Origin: Cyanophora paradoxa
Taxonomy: Eukaryota; Glaucocystophyceae; Cyanophorales; Cyanophoraceae
NCBI GenBank assembly: GCA_004431415.1
Contig: QPMI01000655.1
Coordinates: 186,001-250,000, forward strand
Direction of reading: 5' to 3'
DNA length: 64,000 bases
Part shown: one piece after another, positions 11,901-23,835 of the stretch
How the letters are laid out: each line of letters begins with the position of its first letter
Position numbering within the stretch: position 1 is the first letter of the stretch
Translations under genes and position numbers: made by a program
The notes under the pieces: model-generated
The model's database searches: none
What the model saw: the letters and a program-made list of their open reading frames with translations, nothing else
What the model was told of the DNA's origin: nothing

Positions 11901-14900
11901 CCCCAGGCTTTCGGGCCCCCGGATCCCAGCAGCCCACCGGCCCCGAGACGCACGCCGAGGCCCGGCGAGATGGCGCCGCCCGGTGGCCGCCGGGTGCGGG
12001 AGCGCGAGCGGCGGCGCGCGGCGGTGGCGTCGCGATCGCCGGGGCGGCCGGGCGGCGGGCGGCGGCGGCGGCGGCGGCGTCGACGTCGGCCTCGCCGCCG
12101 CTGTCGGCGTCGGTGCCGTAGGCGAGGAAGCGGACGACCGAGTCCGAGAGGCGGCCCAGCAGGCCGCCCCCCGCCGAGAGCAGCCCGCCGCCCGCCGCCC
12201 CGCCCCCGCCCCGCGGCTCGGGACGCGCCTCAGGATGCCGGCCAGGCGACGGCGGGGCCGGCCCCAGCGACTCCACAACCGACGGCTCCCCGGGGGCCGC
12301 CGCCGCCGCCGACGCCAACGTCGCCGGCACCGCTCCCGCCGTGGCGAGCTCGGCGGGGGCGGGCCCCTGGCCGGGCGCGGCGGCGAGGAGTTCGAGGGCC
12401 GAGGCGCGCCGCCGGAAGCTCGCGCTTTTCGGGAACGAGCGCTGCCTCCGAAGGGGCGGCCGCCGCCTCTCCCCCTCCCCTTCCCCCTCGACGTCCCCCT
12501 CCGGCTCGTGCTCCGCCGAGGGGCTCCCGGGGGCGGCGGGAGCGGGGCCCGCTGCGCCGGCCTCCGGGTTGGGGGCGGGGCGGTGGCGGAAGGAGTTGGA
12601 GCGACGGGCGGTGGCGCGGCGCGGGGGCGACGCGGCGAGGTCGGCCAGCGCCGCCGCTGCCGCCTCCAGCGCCGCCCCGTGAGGCCCTGCCCTTCCCCGC
12701 CCCCCGCCCCCCTCCCGTCCGCCCCCTGCTCTCCTCCGTTCGAGGAAAGCGTTCCAGCGGCGCGATCGCGGCGCGGGCCGGCGCCGCCGCTGCGGGGGCG
12801 GGAGGGGGCGAGGCGTGAGACGCTGCGAGCCGTCTGCTGCCCGCTCGCGAGCCCCGAGGGCGGCGACGCGGCGGTGCCCTCGCTGCGGGGCGCCCGCCCG
12901 GCGGCCACCGAGCGCGCCGTCGCCTCGCCGGCCGCCGTCCCCGACTCACGATCGGGGGCGAAGGTGAGGGAGCGGGGGCGGGGCGAGGCGGTCGCGCGGG
13001 CCGTCGGGGCGGCGGAGGGGGCGGCGGTGGCGCGGCCGGAGCGGGCGGTGGGGAGGAGGGCCGGCAGCAGCTCGTGCGTCGCCATCGGGCCCTTGCCCTT
13101 CACCTCCAGCACCCGCGCCTCCGAGAGGCGCCAGCCCCCCGCGGCCCCCTCCGGGAGGGCCCCCGCGAGGGTCCCCGAGACGAGGGCCGCCCCCGGGGGG
13201 GCGTACATGCACATGCGCTGCGCCACGTTCACCGAGTCGCCGAAGATGTCTGGCGCACTCGGTCAGCCGCAGGCCAGGCGGGGGATGGAGAGCTCGAGGC
13301 GGCGGGGGCGGACCGTAGGCGAGGCGGGCGCCGATGACGCCGGCGACGAGGGGCCCGACGTGGGCCCCGACCTTGAGGGGCAGGCCCAGGCGCCCCCCCG
13401 AGGCGACGGCCTCGGCGGCGAAGGCGGCGGCCGCGGCGGCGCACTCGGCGGCGGGGCGCTCGTCGGGGAGGCCGCAGGCGGCGAGGAGGGCGAAGCCGAC
13501 GGTCTTGATCTTGAGGAGGCCGTGGCGCTCGGCGAGCTCCTCGACGGCGGCGAGGTACGCGTTCACGCGCGGCATGATGCTTGCGATGTTCTGCGCCGTC
13601 GCCGCCGGCGGCTGCGCCAGGCTCACGAAGACCACCGCCACTGCCCGTGCGACCCGGCCGGCGCGGCGCGGCGTCGGCCTCGCAGCGGGCGCCGGGGAGG
13701 CCGTGTGGGGGCGGGCGGGGGCGCACCGGCGTCGTAGCGGCGGTTGATCTCGTGGAGGCGCCCCTCGCGGCAGGCGGTGATCACGCTCTGCGCGGCGGTG
13801 AGCGGGCGGCGAGGGCGGCGCGGGGCCCTGCCGGCGGTGGCGCGCCCCGGGAGGATGTTCTCGACGATGCGGTCCGAGTGGGCCTTCTCCGCCCCCGCCG
13901 CCGCCTGCCGCGCCGGGCCGTCAGCGCCGGCCCGCTCGACGGGCGCGCGCTGCACGGCGGGCCGGCGCCGGCGCACGGCGGTCTCCTGCGCGAGGCGGGC
14001 GAGGAGGAAGCTGCGGCGCGAGGTCGCCTCCAGCGCCCGCCCCACCGGCGCCAGCACCGCCGCCGCTGACGCGCGTGAGGGGCGCGACCGGCGGCGGGGG
14101 CCGGCGGGGCGGGGCGGACTGGCGAGGAGGGGCAGGGAGAGGGCGAGGGAGGGGAGGGGGTCGAGGGAGAGGAGGGCCCCCGGGAGGGTCGCCCCGAGGG
14201 CGAGGAGGGCGGCGGCAAGCGCCGGCCGCCACAGCAGCCGCGCCACCACCGCCGCCGCCACCGCCGACGCCGGCGCCACCGCCGCCGCATCCAGGCGCCG
14301 CGAGAGGAGGCGCGAGCCGGCCGCCGCCGCCGCCAGCGCTGCGCAGAGCTGCCGGCGCCCGCCGAGTCAACTCTCGGGGTCGGGCGCCGGCGCGCGGTGA
14401 CCAACTGCAGAGCACGCACGAGGAACGCGACGGGGCCGGCGAGGCGCGGGTTCGATACCGTGCGGCGGCTACCGAGGAGGAGGAGGGCGGCGCCCGAGGC
14501 GGCGGCGACGGCGAGGTACGGCACGAAGGCGAGCTGCGCAGGGCCCGGCGAGGCGCGCTCCCCGAGGGAGACGCAGAGCGCCTGGTACGCGCTCGCCAGC
14601 AGCAGCAGCAGCGCGCACACGCGGCAGCGGCTCACGCTCTGCGCGGGAAGAGGAGAGGGTGAGGGGGCGGGGGGCGGAGGGGTTAGGGGGCGGGCCTGGG
14701 CGGCGTGGTGGCGGCGGTAGGCGGCCTCGAGGGCGGGCCCGGCGAAGGCGAGGGAGAGGGGGCGGGTGCGGCCGTCCTCGAGGAGGGAGGCAGCGCCCTC
14801 GCCCCGCGCCTCCCCCAGCACCCCGTCGATGAACTCGTACACCTCTGCGATCGCGAGAGCGTCAGCGCGCGGGGGCGCGAGGGCGCGAGGCGCGCCCCGC

Positions 14901-15593
14901 ATCCACGCCTCCGAGGCCCAGGGGCGCGGCGGCCGCACCCGAGTCGTCGCGGGCGGCGGCGGCGCCGAGGCGACCCGAGACGGAGAGGGAGGGAAGGGCG
15001 GGGCGGCGCGTCGCGAGGGGCGGCGCGTGCGCGTGCAGCTGCTCGCGATCAGCGCCGGCGCCGGCGCCGGGCGCCGGCGCGTCCAGCTCCAGCTGCAGGA
15101 CGAGGGAGCGAGAGCGCCGCAGGGCGCCGCGGCTGCCAGCGCCGGCGGCGGCCCCGGCGCCCCCCCGCAGGCTGCCGCCGGCCTCCGGGTCCTCGCAGGA
15201 ATGGGGAGGGGGCGCGGGGGGCCGCTCGGGGTCCGTCTCGGGGCTGAGTGCGAGGGGAATGAGGACGACCGCCTGCGGGGGCACCCGCACCCGGGCCTTC
15301 GACGGCGAATCGACCGCAGCTTCGGGCTCGCCCCCCGCCGCCCCCGCCGGCCCCGCCGCCGTTGCCGCTGCGGCGGGGGCCTCCGTCGCGGCCGCCGCTA
15401 TGGCCACGGTGAGGGCGCCGGCGCCGAGGCCCGGGGCGAAAGGCGACACGGGCCGGGGCGCCAGCGGCGGGATGGGGCGCGGCGGTCCGAAAGCGCCGGT
15501 CGGCTGCATGACATGGCGAGGAGGAGGGGCGTCGCTGGCGGGCGCAGCGAGGGGGGCGCCGGCCCCGGTGGCGGGCCCCGAGTCCCCCGCCAT
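8932..15593 (-). CDS. Two-module transmembrane adenylyl cyclase (TM block, C1, TM block, C2)
   Basis: This would make cAMP from ATP at a membrane, with the layout of animal transmembrane cyclases. From the ATG at 15593 come about 240 low-complexity residues, a hydrophobic block (about 14,900-14,070), catalytic domain C1 (about 13,640-13,000, then NVAQRM near 13,220 and VKGKGPM near 13,090), a long Ala/Pro/Arg linker, a second hydrophobic block (about 11,050-10,430), and C2 (about 10,240-9,283) with a tail ending at 8932. C2 exons can be followed exactly: an exon ending at 10220, a 14-nt exon 10147-10134, then 9979-9860 and one starting at 9697 after a GC-AG intron, with the last exon 9282-8932. 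C2 keeps both metal Asp residues (LCADVVGFT, LKTVGDAWLA) but has Glu for the catalytic Asn; C1 lacks both Asp (VVFVSLAQ, KTVGFALLAA) but keeps Asn and Arg. Exons in the central linker are uncertain. Confidence 0.75.
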
Positions 15594-16712
15594 GTGGAGA
15601 ACGTGCAGCGCTACACCGCTACAGCCGCCGATGCCTGTTCCGCCCTATAGCTGCCTCCCCCCTCGAGCGAGTTGCGATCGAGCCTCGGAGCCCCCGGAGC
15701 ACGATCGGGTCCGTGCGGGCGCGCGTGCGCGCCCACGGCCGCGCGCGCGGCTGCGCGCCCATACATCCCAGATCAGGAAGGAGATACGTCTTGCATGGGC
15801 GGGCGCTTCGAATTCGCTCCGTCTCTCCGATACAGCTAGCTAGGCTCCGATCCGCGGCCGAGCTCAAGGCTTTCTGCTGGCTGCTGCTGCAGCGGCAGCT
15901 GCTGGCCACGAGCTCGTTCGCCGCGGCCGAGTCGGAGCCGGATCCCGGAGGCGGCGCCGGCGGACTCCGCGGACTCCGCGGGCCTCCGGCCGCCGGGCGG
16001 CGCCGGGCGCCGCCGGCCCGGCGCCGGGCGCCAGTCCGACGGTCTCCGCCGACTCTCCCGGAGTCCGCCGAGTCTCCGGATCCGGGCCTCCGGCGGGCCG
16101 GCGGCGCCGGCGGCCCCCGCCGCCCGCGGCTGCCAGCGACCGCGCGGCCGCGGTCACCCGGGTACCGTTGCAATTGGACGTTGACCGAAACGCACCCTCC
16201 TAGGACCAGGTCTCCTTTTCAATCCGTCACTTTGGGGAAATTGGGGTACCGCAGTACGTACCGGGTACAACCGTTCGTTGACATGATCATGCATATGTAT
16301 ATGAAATCCAGGAAATCTTGAAAATCGGCAAGTAATTTCGTATTTCCGAATCAAGTACTAGTACTGTAGTACAACTGTACTACTACTGTACTAGTGGCCA
16401 TGAAAAAAGCCGTTCGAATTTTTGAATTGCGGGCCGTCTGCGGCCAACGCCCGGCCGGCCATCATGATGGGCCATGGCCAGGCAGCCAGGAATTGTTTGC
16501 CCGAGAACTTGCCCCGGCCCCCGGCCCCCTTCCCACGCGCCGCTGATTCCAGCGGCCCGGTCGGACCGTATTCCATACGGCCATGCGCAGGATGCGGAGG
16601 AATGCTCACAGAAGTGGCTGGTCATGATCATGAGGGGCGCGGATGGACGCGGATGGGGTCGCCGCGGCCGGGGTTCCGCCGCTGCTTCGGATTCGAAGTC
16701 GCGGGGCTCTGG
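15594..16712. other. Intergenic region with simple repeats
   Basis: About 1.1 kb lies between the cyclase start and the 3' end of the ABCG gene. Positions about 15,940-16,150 are a GC-rich degenerate repeat built from GGACTCCGC- and GGCGCCGG-like words. Positions about 16,190-16,420 are AT-rich, with a run of GTACTAGTAC-type short palindromes near 16,350-16,395. The cyclase promoter should be at the left end. No gene is supported. Confidence 0.45.
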
Positions 16713-19700
16713 CTACTTGGGGCGGGTGAGGAGGCGGAGCCAGACGAAGGCAGCGACGCGCAGGATGACGACCATGGCCACTAGCACCCCCGCCGAGCGG
16801 CCCACGCTGCTCCCCTGGAAGCCCAGGAACTCCAGCGCCACCTCGCCCCGGGGGTATGGGCACAGCGGCGGCACCCCGGGGGCGGGGCCCTCGGTCGGGC
16901 ACGGGTACTCCCGCCCTGAGAGCTCGTTCACGAGCAGGCCCTCCAGCGCGAACTTGCTGTACACGACCTGTGCCCCCAAGGCAGGCAGATCAGACTGCTG
17001 CGCGGATCAGTTTTACGGGGCGGGCGAACGTTCTCCATCCAGCGGATGGCGGGGGAGATCGTCTCCCGGTTGTAGAAGTACCCCGCCGAGAAGGACGCGA
17101 AGCTGAACATCCTGCGAACGAAGGCGGGGGCACCCGTGGGGCGAGAGCGGGGCCAGCGCAGAGAGGCCGGCGCACGTGTTCGCGGCCAGGGACTGTCGGG
17201 TGCAGGGCCTGGCGTCAGCCGGCGCGGGCGGTTCGAGGGAAGGGGTACGGGAACGGACCGCGGCCTGGTAGTTCGTGACTCCCTGCGAGGAGAAAGAGAG
17301 GGGGTTGGAGGGGCGAGGGGCGGGCGGGGTAGGGTGGGAGAGGGGGGCGGGGGCGGACGGCGGTGATGAGGAGGCCCCAGGAGAGGGTGCAGAGCCAGGC
17401 GAGGGAGACGAGGAGGAAGAAGGCCCCGAAGGCGGCCGCCCCCGGGCGGAAGCCCACGAGCCCGTACACCACCCCCGCGTAGCACAGCGAGAACGCCACG
17501 TCCAACGGGATGTCTGCCCCGCCCCGCCCCCCCGCCCCCCGCTCAGGCCTCCCACCTCACCAGCTAAGGCTCCCCCTCTCTAGGACCGAGGAAGCGCGAG
17601 GGAGGGCGCTGTCGTGCTTCGAGGCCCTCTAAAGCGTCCTGCCGCAGCGTGGTCGCCCCCGCTCGCACCCGTCGCCTGCTTGGCGGCCTGCCGCGGAGTT
17701 GCTCAGAGAGCCGCCCCATGGCTCGCCGAGAGGCGGACGGAGGGGCGCCCCCACTCATGTAGTTATCACGAGAAGGGAGGGAGCCGAGAGGTGGGGAGTA
17801 GGAAGTAAGATGGACTGGGGAGCAGAGGGTGGACCCAATACCCGGAAGAGGGGAGGGGGAAGCTTAAGGAAGAGGATGGGAAAACGAGGATGGGAAGAGG
17901 AGGGGGAGGGGAAGGGGGAGAAGGGGGTAGGAGGGGGAGGCGTACCCAATATGCGCTCAAATCGTACATGTCGTTTTGGAGGTCCCGCACCACCACGCCC
18001 CGCTCCAGCAGGTCTGGGGGTACACGTGAGGCGGATCAAGGGGGAAAGAGAGGGATAGGGTACAGTGGGTTATCATTGGGACGAGGATGATGTAGGGCCC
18101 CAGCGAGGTCGTGATGTCTGCGTGGGGGAAGCGTGATGATCGGGGAGCGGGGTGGGGGAAGGGGGGCGCAGGGGGGCGCACAGTAGGCGCCCATGCGGTT
18201 GCGGACGCCGACCTGGAGCCGCGGCGGGCCGATCAGAGGGCGTCGGGGCGCTGAGAGGAGGCGGGGGGCGATGTAGAGGCGGGCGGGGCGCCGCGCCTGG
18301 TCGTTGCCGAGCTGGAAGAAGAAGGCTCCGACGAGGAGGGACATCACCAGCACCTGGCCCCCCTCCCCTCAGCAACGCCACCTCCCGCCCAACGCGGGGG
18401 GGCGGGGGGGCGGGGGGGCGGGGGCGGGCCTGGAGGGAGCAGGCGAGGAACTTGACGGGGTCGCGGAGGTTGTGGAGGTTGCAGCGGCGGTAGAGGACGC
18501 CGAACTGGGCCCCCCAGGAGGCCCGCTCCTCCCCGCCCCCCACCTCCCGCACCTCCACCGCCCCCGCCCCCGCCCCGGCGCGCTCTGCGGGGCGCTCGCC
18601 GGGCCCCGCGGGGCGCCGCACGAGGGCGGACTTGGCGCAGTGCTCGACCAGCGCCTCCACCTGCGGCGAGAGTCGGAGGGGGCGGGGCGGGGCAGCGGGG
18701 AGGAGGGGCGGGCGGACGCGGGCGCGGGAGGCGGCCTCGGCCTCCGGCGTGCGCTCGTCCACGCTCGAGACGTCCAGCACCTGCGGCGTCGGGGCGCTCG
18801 CCCTGGGACGCTCGGCCGGCGGGCGAGCGCGGGGGCGCAGGCGTGCGAACGAAGTCGGCGGGGTTGGCGAAGTCGGGGCAGGGGTACCCCCCCGCAGCGA
18901 AGTGCGCGGGGAGGTCGGCGGCCGCCCCGAAGTAGACCTGGGGAGGGGGTACACAGGAGAGCGTCAGGGGCGAGGGGGCGCAAGGCTGCCGCGGGGACCT
19001 GGCGGCCGCGCGAGAGGACAGCGGCGACGTCGACGAGCGCCCAGACGTCTGCAGGAGAGGAGGTGGCGCTCAGGTGAGGCGGTGAGGGGACGGGGGGGAG
19101 GCGGGAGGAGAGGGGGGCGGGCCGTAGCGCGGCTGGTGAATGGTGGCGAGGACCGTGCGGCCGGCGCGGGCGAGGCGGTGCAGGCACTCCACCGTCCGCA
19201 GCGCCGTCGTCGCGTCCAGCCCCGACGTCGGCTCGTCCAGGTACAGCACCGACGGGTTCTGTCCAGCCGAGCGCCTCAGCCAGGCTTGGCCGCGGCGAGG
19301 CGGGCGGGGCGGGCGGGGCGGCTGCACCTGGAGGAGGACGACGCCGATGGAGACGCGGCGCCGCTCGCCGCCCGAGACGCCGCGCACGAGGGGGCCCCCG
19401 ATCTTCGTCCCCGCGCACCCCCGCAGGCCGAGCTCCCCGATGACGGCGTCGGCGCGGGCGAGCTTCTCGGCGCGCGACATCGAGGCCGGCAGCCGCAGCA
19501 GCGCCGAGAACTCCAGGCACTCCCGCACGTTCAGGTACGGCAGGAGGTAGTCGTCCTGCAGCACGTACCCCACCGTCCGCTTCATCTGCCCCCGCTCGCC
19601 TCTCGGCGGGGGCCGCGCGGGGGGCCGGCGGCGCGCGCGGCGCCGCGGATCGGACCTCGCTGCGAGAGTAGGGCGCGCCGTTCACGAGGACGTCGCCCGT

Positions 19701-20240
19701 CCCGCTGGCCGTGCTCGGCAGCCGCGAGCTGAGGTAGTTGAGGAGGCTGCGGCGGCATTGAGCTGAGCGCGGCAGGCGCCCGGCCGGCGCGCAGGGTCGA
19801 GCTCACGTCGTCTTTCCCGAGCCAGAGCCGCCGAGGATTGCGCACTGAACGAGCTTAGCTAAGGAATATGCAGCACACGGAGAGGTCGGCGGCGGGCGCG
19901 CACCAACTCCCCGGCGCGGACCACTCCTGAGACGCCATGCAGAACTTGGGACACCGCAGCTTTCTTCTTGAGGAAGCCGCCGGTTGTGATTGACACGCGC
20001 ACCTGCGCCACATTCAGATAGTGCAGGTCTAGCGGGCTGCGTGCAGCTGGCGCGCACGTCGGTCCACGAGACGTCGCAGGGCTTCACGCGCCCCAGATGA
20101 TGTTCCCCCGCCTCCAGCTCGACGAGGTCGCTCTCGCTCGGTTTGTGTTCGCTCCACTTGACATCACTTGCGGCTTCTATACCTGTGGCTCCCTCCGCGT
20201 CCAGCGGCGGACCAAGCGCGCGTGCTGCGGCGCGCTCCAT
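16713..20240 (-). CDS. ABCG-family (White/Brown type) half-transporter A
   Basis: This is a membrane ATP-binding cassette half-transporter with the nucleotide-binding domain first and the membrane domain second, expected to work as a dimer. The ATG at 20240 starts a roughly 130-residue N-terminal region leading into Walker A (GGSGSGKTT). Then follow Q-loop [14 protein letters not shown], signature [12 protein letters not shown], Walker [14 protein letters not shown] and H-loop ATIHQP (about 19,850-19,130). The membrane half carries the family marks RDPVKF, a [12 protein letters not shown] helix, [17 protein letters not shown] and [11 protein letters not shown], then a Cys-containing extracellular loop and a last helix ending LLTRPK before the stop at 16713. 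Many short introns interrupt it; some membrane-domain exon borders are uncertain. The substrate cannot be predicted. Confidence 0.85.
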
Positions 20241-20541
20241 GGCCAAACAGCCGGCTGCGGGAGGGCGTAGTTCGCGCTAGGTTCACCTAGATCGAGCTCG
20301 GCGCCGAGTCGGCGGTCCTGCCGCCTCTACGGCGCCTGTCGACAGCCGTGCTCGTCAGCCTCGACAGAAGGGGGGGTAGGGCCACGAGTGCAGTCGAGCA
20401 CGTATCGGCGGATCCCGAGTCCAGGTCTTGCGGCGCTGCGACATCCAGAGCTGCGGCTCGGATGGAGAACCCGAACCCGATCCGCCTGACCTTCGAGGTG
20501 TGCGCTGCTCGTGCCGCTTCATTCTCGCCAGGCTGACTGAG
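20241..20541. promoter_or_regulatory. Shared upstream region of two head-to-head ABCG genes
   Basis: About 300 bases separate the two divergent ABCG start codons, so a bidirectional promoter is likely. No clear TATA element is visible. The plus-strand gene could have an upstream in-frame start near 20,428, which would shorten this region. Confidence 0.4.
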
Positions 20542-23500
20542 ATGTACACGCGCCAGGACCTTACATGCGATGTTCACGTCAGACCGGTCCCCTGGCGCAA
20601 GGAGACTCGCCGCATTCTCGAGGGCGTGTCTTGCGAGGTCACCCCTGGCGCGTTGTGGCCCGGCCGCGGAGCTGCGTCTAGACCTGGGTCTGACGCCACG
20701 TTCAGGTTCTCTCACAGCGGTCCTAGGAGGAAGCGGCTCAGGAAAGACGACACTGCTCAACATTCTGGCGGGTCGGCTCCTGAACGGCAGCTTCAGCGGC
20801 AAGATCCTCGCGAACGGCTCGCCCATGGACCCGAAGATCCTCGCGCGCAACCTCGGCTACGGTTCGCCCCGCCCGCCGCTGGGCCCTCTGGGCGCTCGCC
20901 GCAGCGCGGCGCGCGCTCACGCTCCGAGCTTGCGAGCAGTTGTTCAGGATGACAGCTTCATCCCGTCGCTCACAGTGCGGGAGACGCTGATGTTTGTGGC
21001 GCGGCTCAAGCTCCCGCCCTCGTGGGACGACCAGCAGCGGAGTGACCGCGTGAACGCTGTGCTGGCGGAGCTCGGCCTCCGCTCGTGCGCGGACCGGCCG
21101 GTCGGCAACGCGGTCTTCCGCGGCGTCTCGGGGGGCGAGCGGCGGCGGACCTCCATCGCCTGCGCCCTCATCAAGAACCCGCCCGTCCTCTTCCTCGGTC
21201 CGCCGCCCCCGGATCGGAGCCCTCCGCGCGCCTCACGCGCCGCCCCGCGCCGCCCCGCAGACGAGCCGACGACAGGACTCGACTCGTTCCACGCGTACAA
21301 CGTCATCGAGGCCCGCCGCCTCCCGCCGCGCCTCGCCGCGCCTCGCCCTGGCCTCTCACGCCGCCCGCAGACCCTCAAGCGCATCGCCTCCGAGGACGGC
21401 CGCACCGTCGTGCGCCCCCTAACCCATCCAACCTCCCCCCGGCACGAAACTAGAGCGGCAGCCTGGACCCCCGCGCACGCCTTCGGCCCCCGCGGGGGCG
21501 AGCTGACGATGAGCCGCCCCGGGGCGGGGTCAGGTGGCGACGATCCACCAGCCGCGGCACGACCTCTTCGAGCTCGTCGACCGCGTGCTGCTCCTCTCCC
21601 GCGGCCGTCTCCTCTACGGCGGGCCCCGCGCCGCCTTCATCCAGCACTTCGCCGACGCCGGCTACCCCTGCCCCAGGTTCCCCCCCCCCCCCCCCCGCCA
21701 CCACCGCTTGCTGAGGGGCGGGGAGCAGGAACGCGAACGCGGCGGACTTCTACATGGACGTCTGCTCCCTCGACACGCGCACCCCCGAGGCCGAGCGCGC
21801 CTCCGCCCTCGTCCGCCCGCCCCGCCCCGCCCCGCCTCCGCCCTCCCGTCTGACCCGCCGCCGCTCGCCGTGCAGCGGATAGAGGCGCTCCTGGCGCACT
21901 GGCGCCAGCGCAAGGGCGCTCCGCCCTCGCCGGCGGCCGCCTCCGCCGAGGCCGGCGCGCAGGCCGGGCAGGTGCGCAAGCCGGAAGCCGCGGGCTTGGC
22001 CTCCAAGTGCCCGTCGCCGACGCGGGTGCCCTGGGGCGGCAGGCGGTCCGGATGCTCTCGCTCGGCTCGGACGGGGCGGATGCGTGCGGGGAGCGGCTGG
22101 CCGAGCGGCGCTCGTTCGAGATGGAGGGGGCCGGGGGGGCGGTGGTGGTGAAGCCGCACCCGGCGGAGCAGGCGGGGTACGGGCGGGCCTTCTCGGCGCT
22201 GGTGGGCCGCTACGGGAAGACGATCGCGCGGCAGCCGGCGGACGTCTCCCTCCGCATCATGCAGCTCTTCGCCTTCGCCTTCATGTCCGCCCCGCCCCGC
22301 CCCCCAACGCGCCCTCCCCGCCTCCGCCGAACGCGAAGACCGCCGGCAGCAACTGGGTGTACCTCTTCCGCGTGGGGTACGACCAGGAGGGCGTGCAGAA
22401 CCGGAACGGGCTGATGTACGAGGCCGTGGGCGGCACCGTCATGGTCGGCATGCTCGTCACCGTGCGCCCGCGCCCCGAAGCAGCTCGTCTCCCCGTTGCA
22501 CTCCCTGTCGTTCTGAGTTGGCGGCTGCGGGGCCCGCAGGTGGCCATCTTCCCCCCGCAGCGCAACGTGTTCTACAGGGAGCGGGAGGACCGGCTGTACC
22601 CCTCGTCGGCGTTCTTCTGGGTGTACACGCTGATGGAGCTGCCCTTCACGGCCTTCTCCTGCCTCCTCATGTCGTTCCTGTACTACTGGGCGATCGGGCT
22701 GCGGCCCGAGGCGGCCGCCTGGGGCGTCTTTGTCCTCTGCGTCTTCCTCGTCGTCTGGTGGGGCGAGTCGGTGAGCGGCTGCCGTCGACTCTTCGTCGCG
22801 CCGCGCGCACCGCACCGCGGGCGAGCTCAAGTGCGCGCGCGTGCGCGTGCCGCCAGGTGAGCCTCGTGGTCTGCTGCCTGGCGTACGACCCGACCTTCGC
22901 GACGTCCATGGCGGGCCTCATCGTCATGATGTACGGCCTCACCGCCGCCGCCTTTTTCAGGTCACCCGCCCCGCTTTGAATTGTTCCTCTCGCGAAACCA
23001 ACATGGACTGAGCGCACGCACGTGCGTAGCACGAACATGAACGAGGGCTCCTCCCGCTTCTTCACGGTGCCAGCCCGCCATTGCGGTTACAATTGCTCCG
23101 CTCAGAACTGATCGGAGATGTCGAATCGCCTCGCCAGGCTGTGAACTACGTGGCGCCCATCCGATGGCTGTCTCAGGCCACTGTGGCCAACGAGTTCGTC
23201 GGCAAGGTGCGCACGCGCGCGCGGCCGTGGGCGCGAGAAAGAGAACCGAGGACAGGACAAGAAAGTGATGGGATTAGTGTATCGATATATCGGTACATGT
23301 ACATGTGCAGATTGTGCATATGCTGCTGCAATCTTACAGATCAGCCCGCGATATATACGCCCCAAGTTTATATAATTACAGACCGCTGATGCGGCGCCTC
23401 GTGCAGAGCTTCGACTGCGGGGCGGCGCCGGCGCAGGCGTGCTTCGCGACGGGGGACCAGTTCGTGGCGACCTACTTCCCCGACGCCGCCAGCGAGCTCT

Positions 23501-23835
23501 GGCGCAACGTCGCCATCGGGTGCGCCCCCGCCCCGCGCGCGCGTGAACGCCTTGCCGCACAGATACGTATACGCCCACCTTATACTCATAACCCTGAACT
23601 ACGGCCGTGCTGTGCCCTAGATATTTCTTTTTGGGGGAAGGGATCGGACTGATCTCGTCAGACGATCCGGGATCCCCGGGCTCTCCCTCCTTCGATCCTC
23701 CTCGTCTTCTTGGAATGGGGGAACTGGATCTGATGGGGACTCCGGGGGGATCCGGGGCGCAGGGCCGGGATCTCTCTCTTCTACCGCCTCCTCGCCTTCG
23801 CGGTCTTCATGACCCGCCGCCGCCGCCTCAACTGA
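20542..23835 (+). CDS. ABCG-family half-transporter B
   Basis: A second half-transporter, paralogous to the neighbour and divergent from it. From the ATG at 20542 the first exon reads RRILEGVSCEVTPG, then after an intron [19 protein letters not shown] (Walker A, near 20,730-20,790), VVQDDSFIPSLTVRE (Q-loop), [12 protein letters not shown] (signature), Walker B split by an intron (PPVLFL / DEPTTGLDSF) and VATIHQPRHDLFELVD (H-loop, near 21,540). The membrane domain follows, with NVFYREREDRLYPSSAFFW near 22,570 and TM segments around 22,620-22,960. A final exon encodes FYRLLAFAVFMTRRRR and stops at 23835. Introns around 22,980-23,390 contain AT-rich sequence. An earlier in-frame start near 20,428 is possible. 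The substrate is unknown. Confidence 0.83.
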
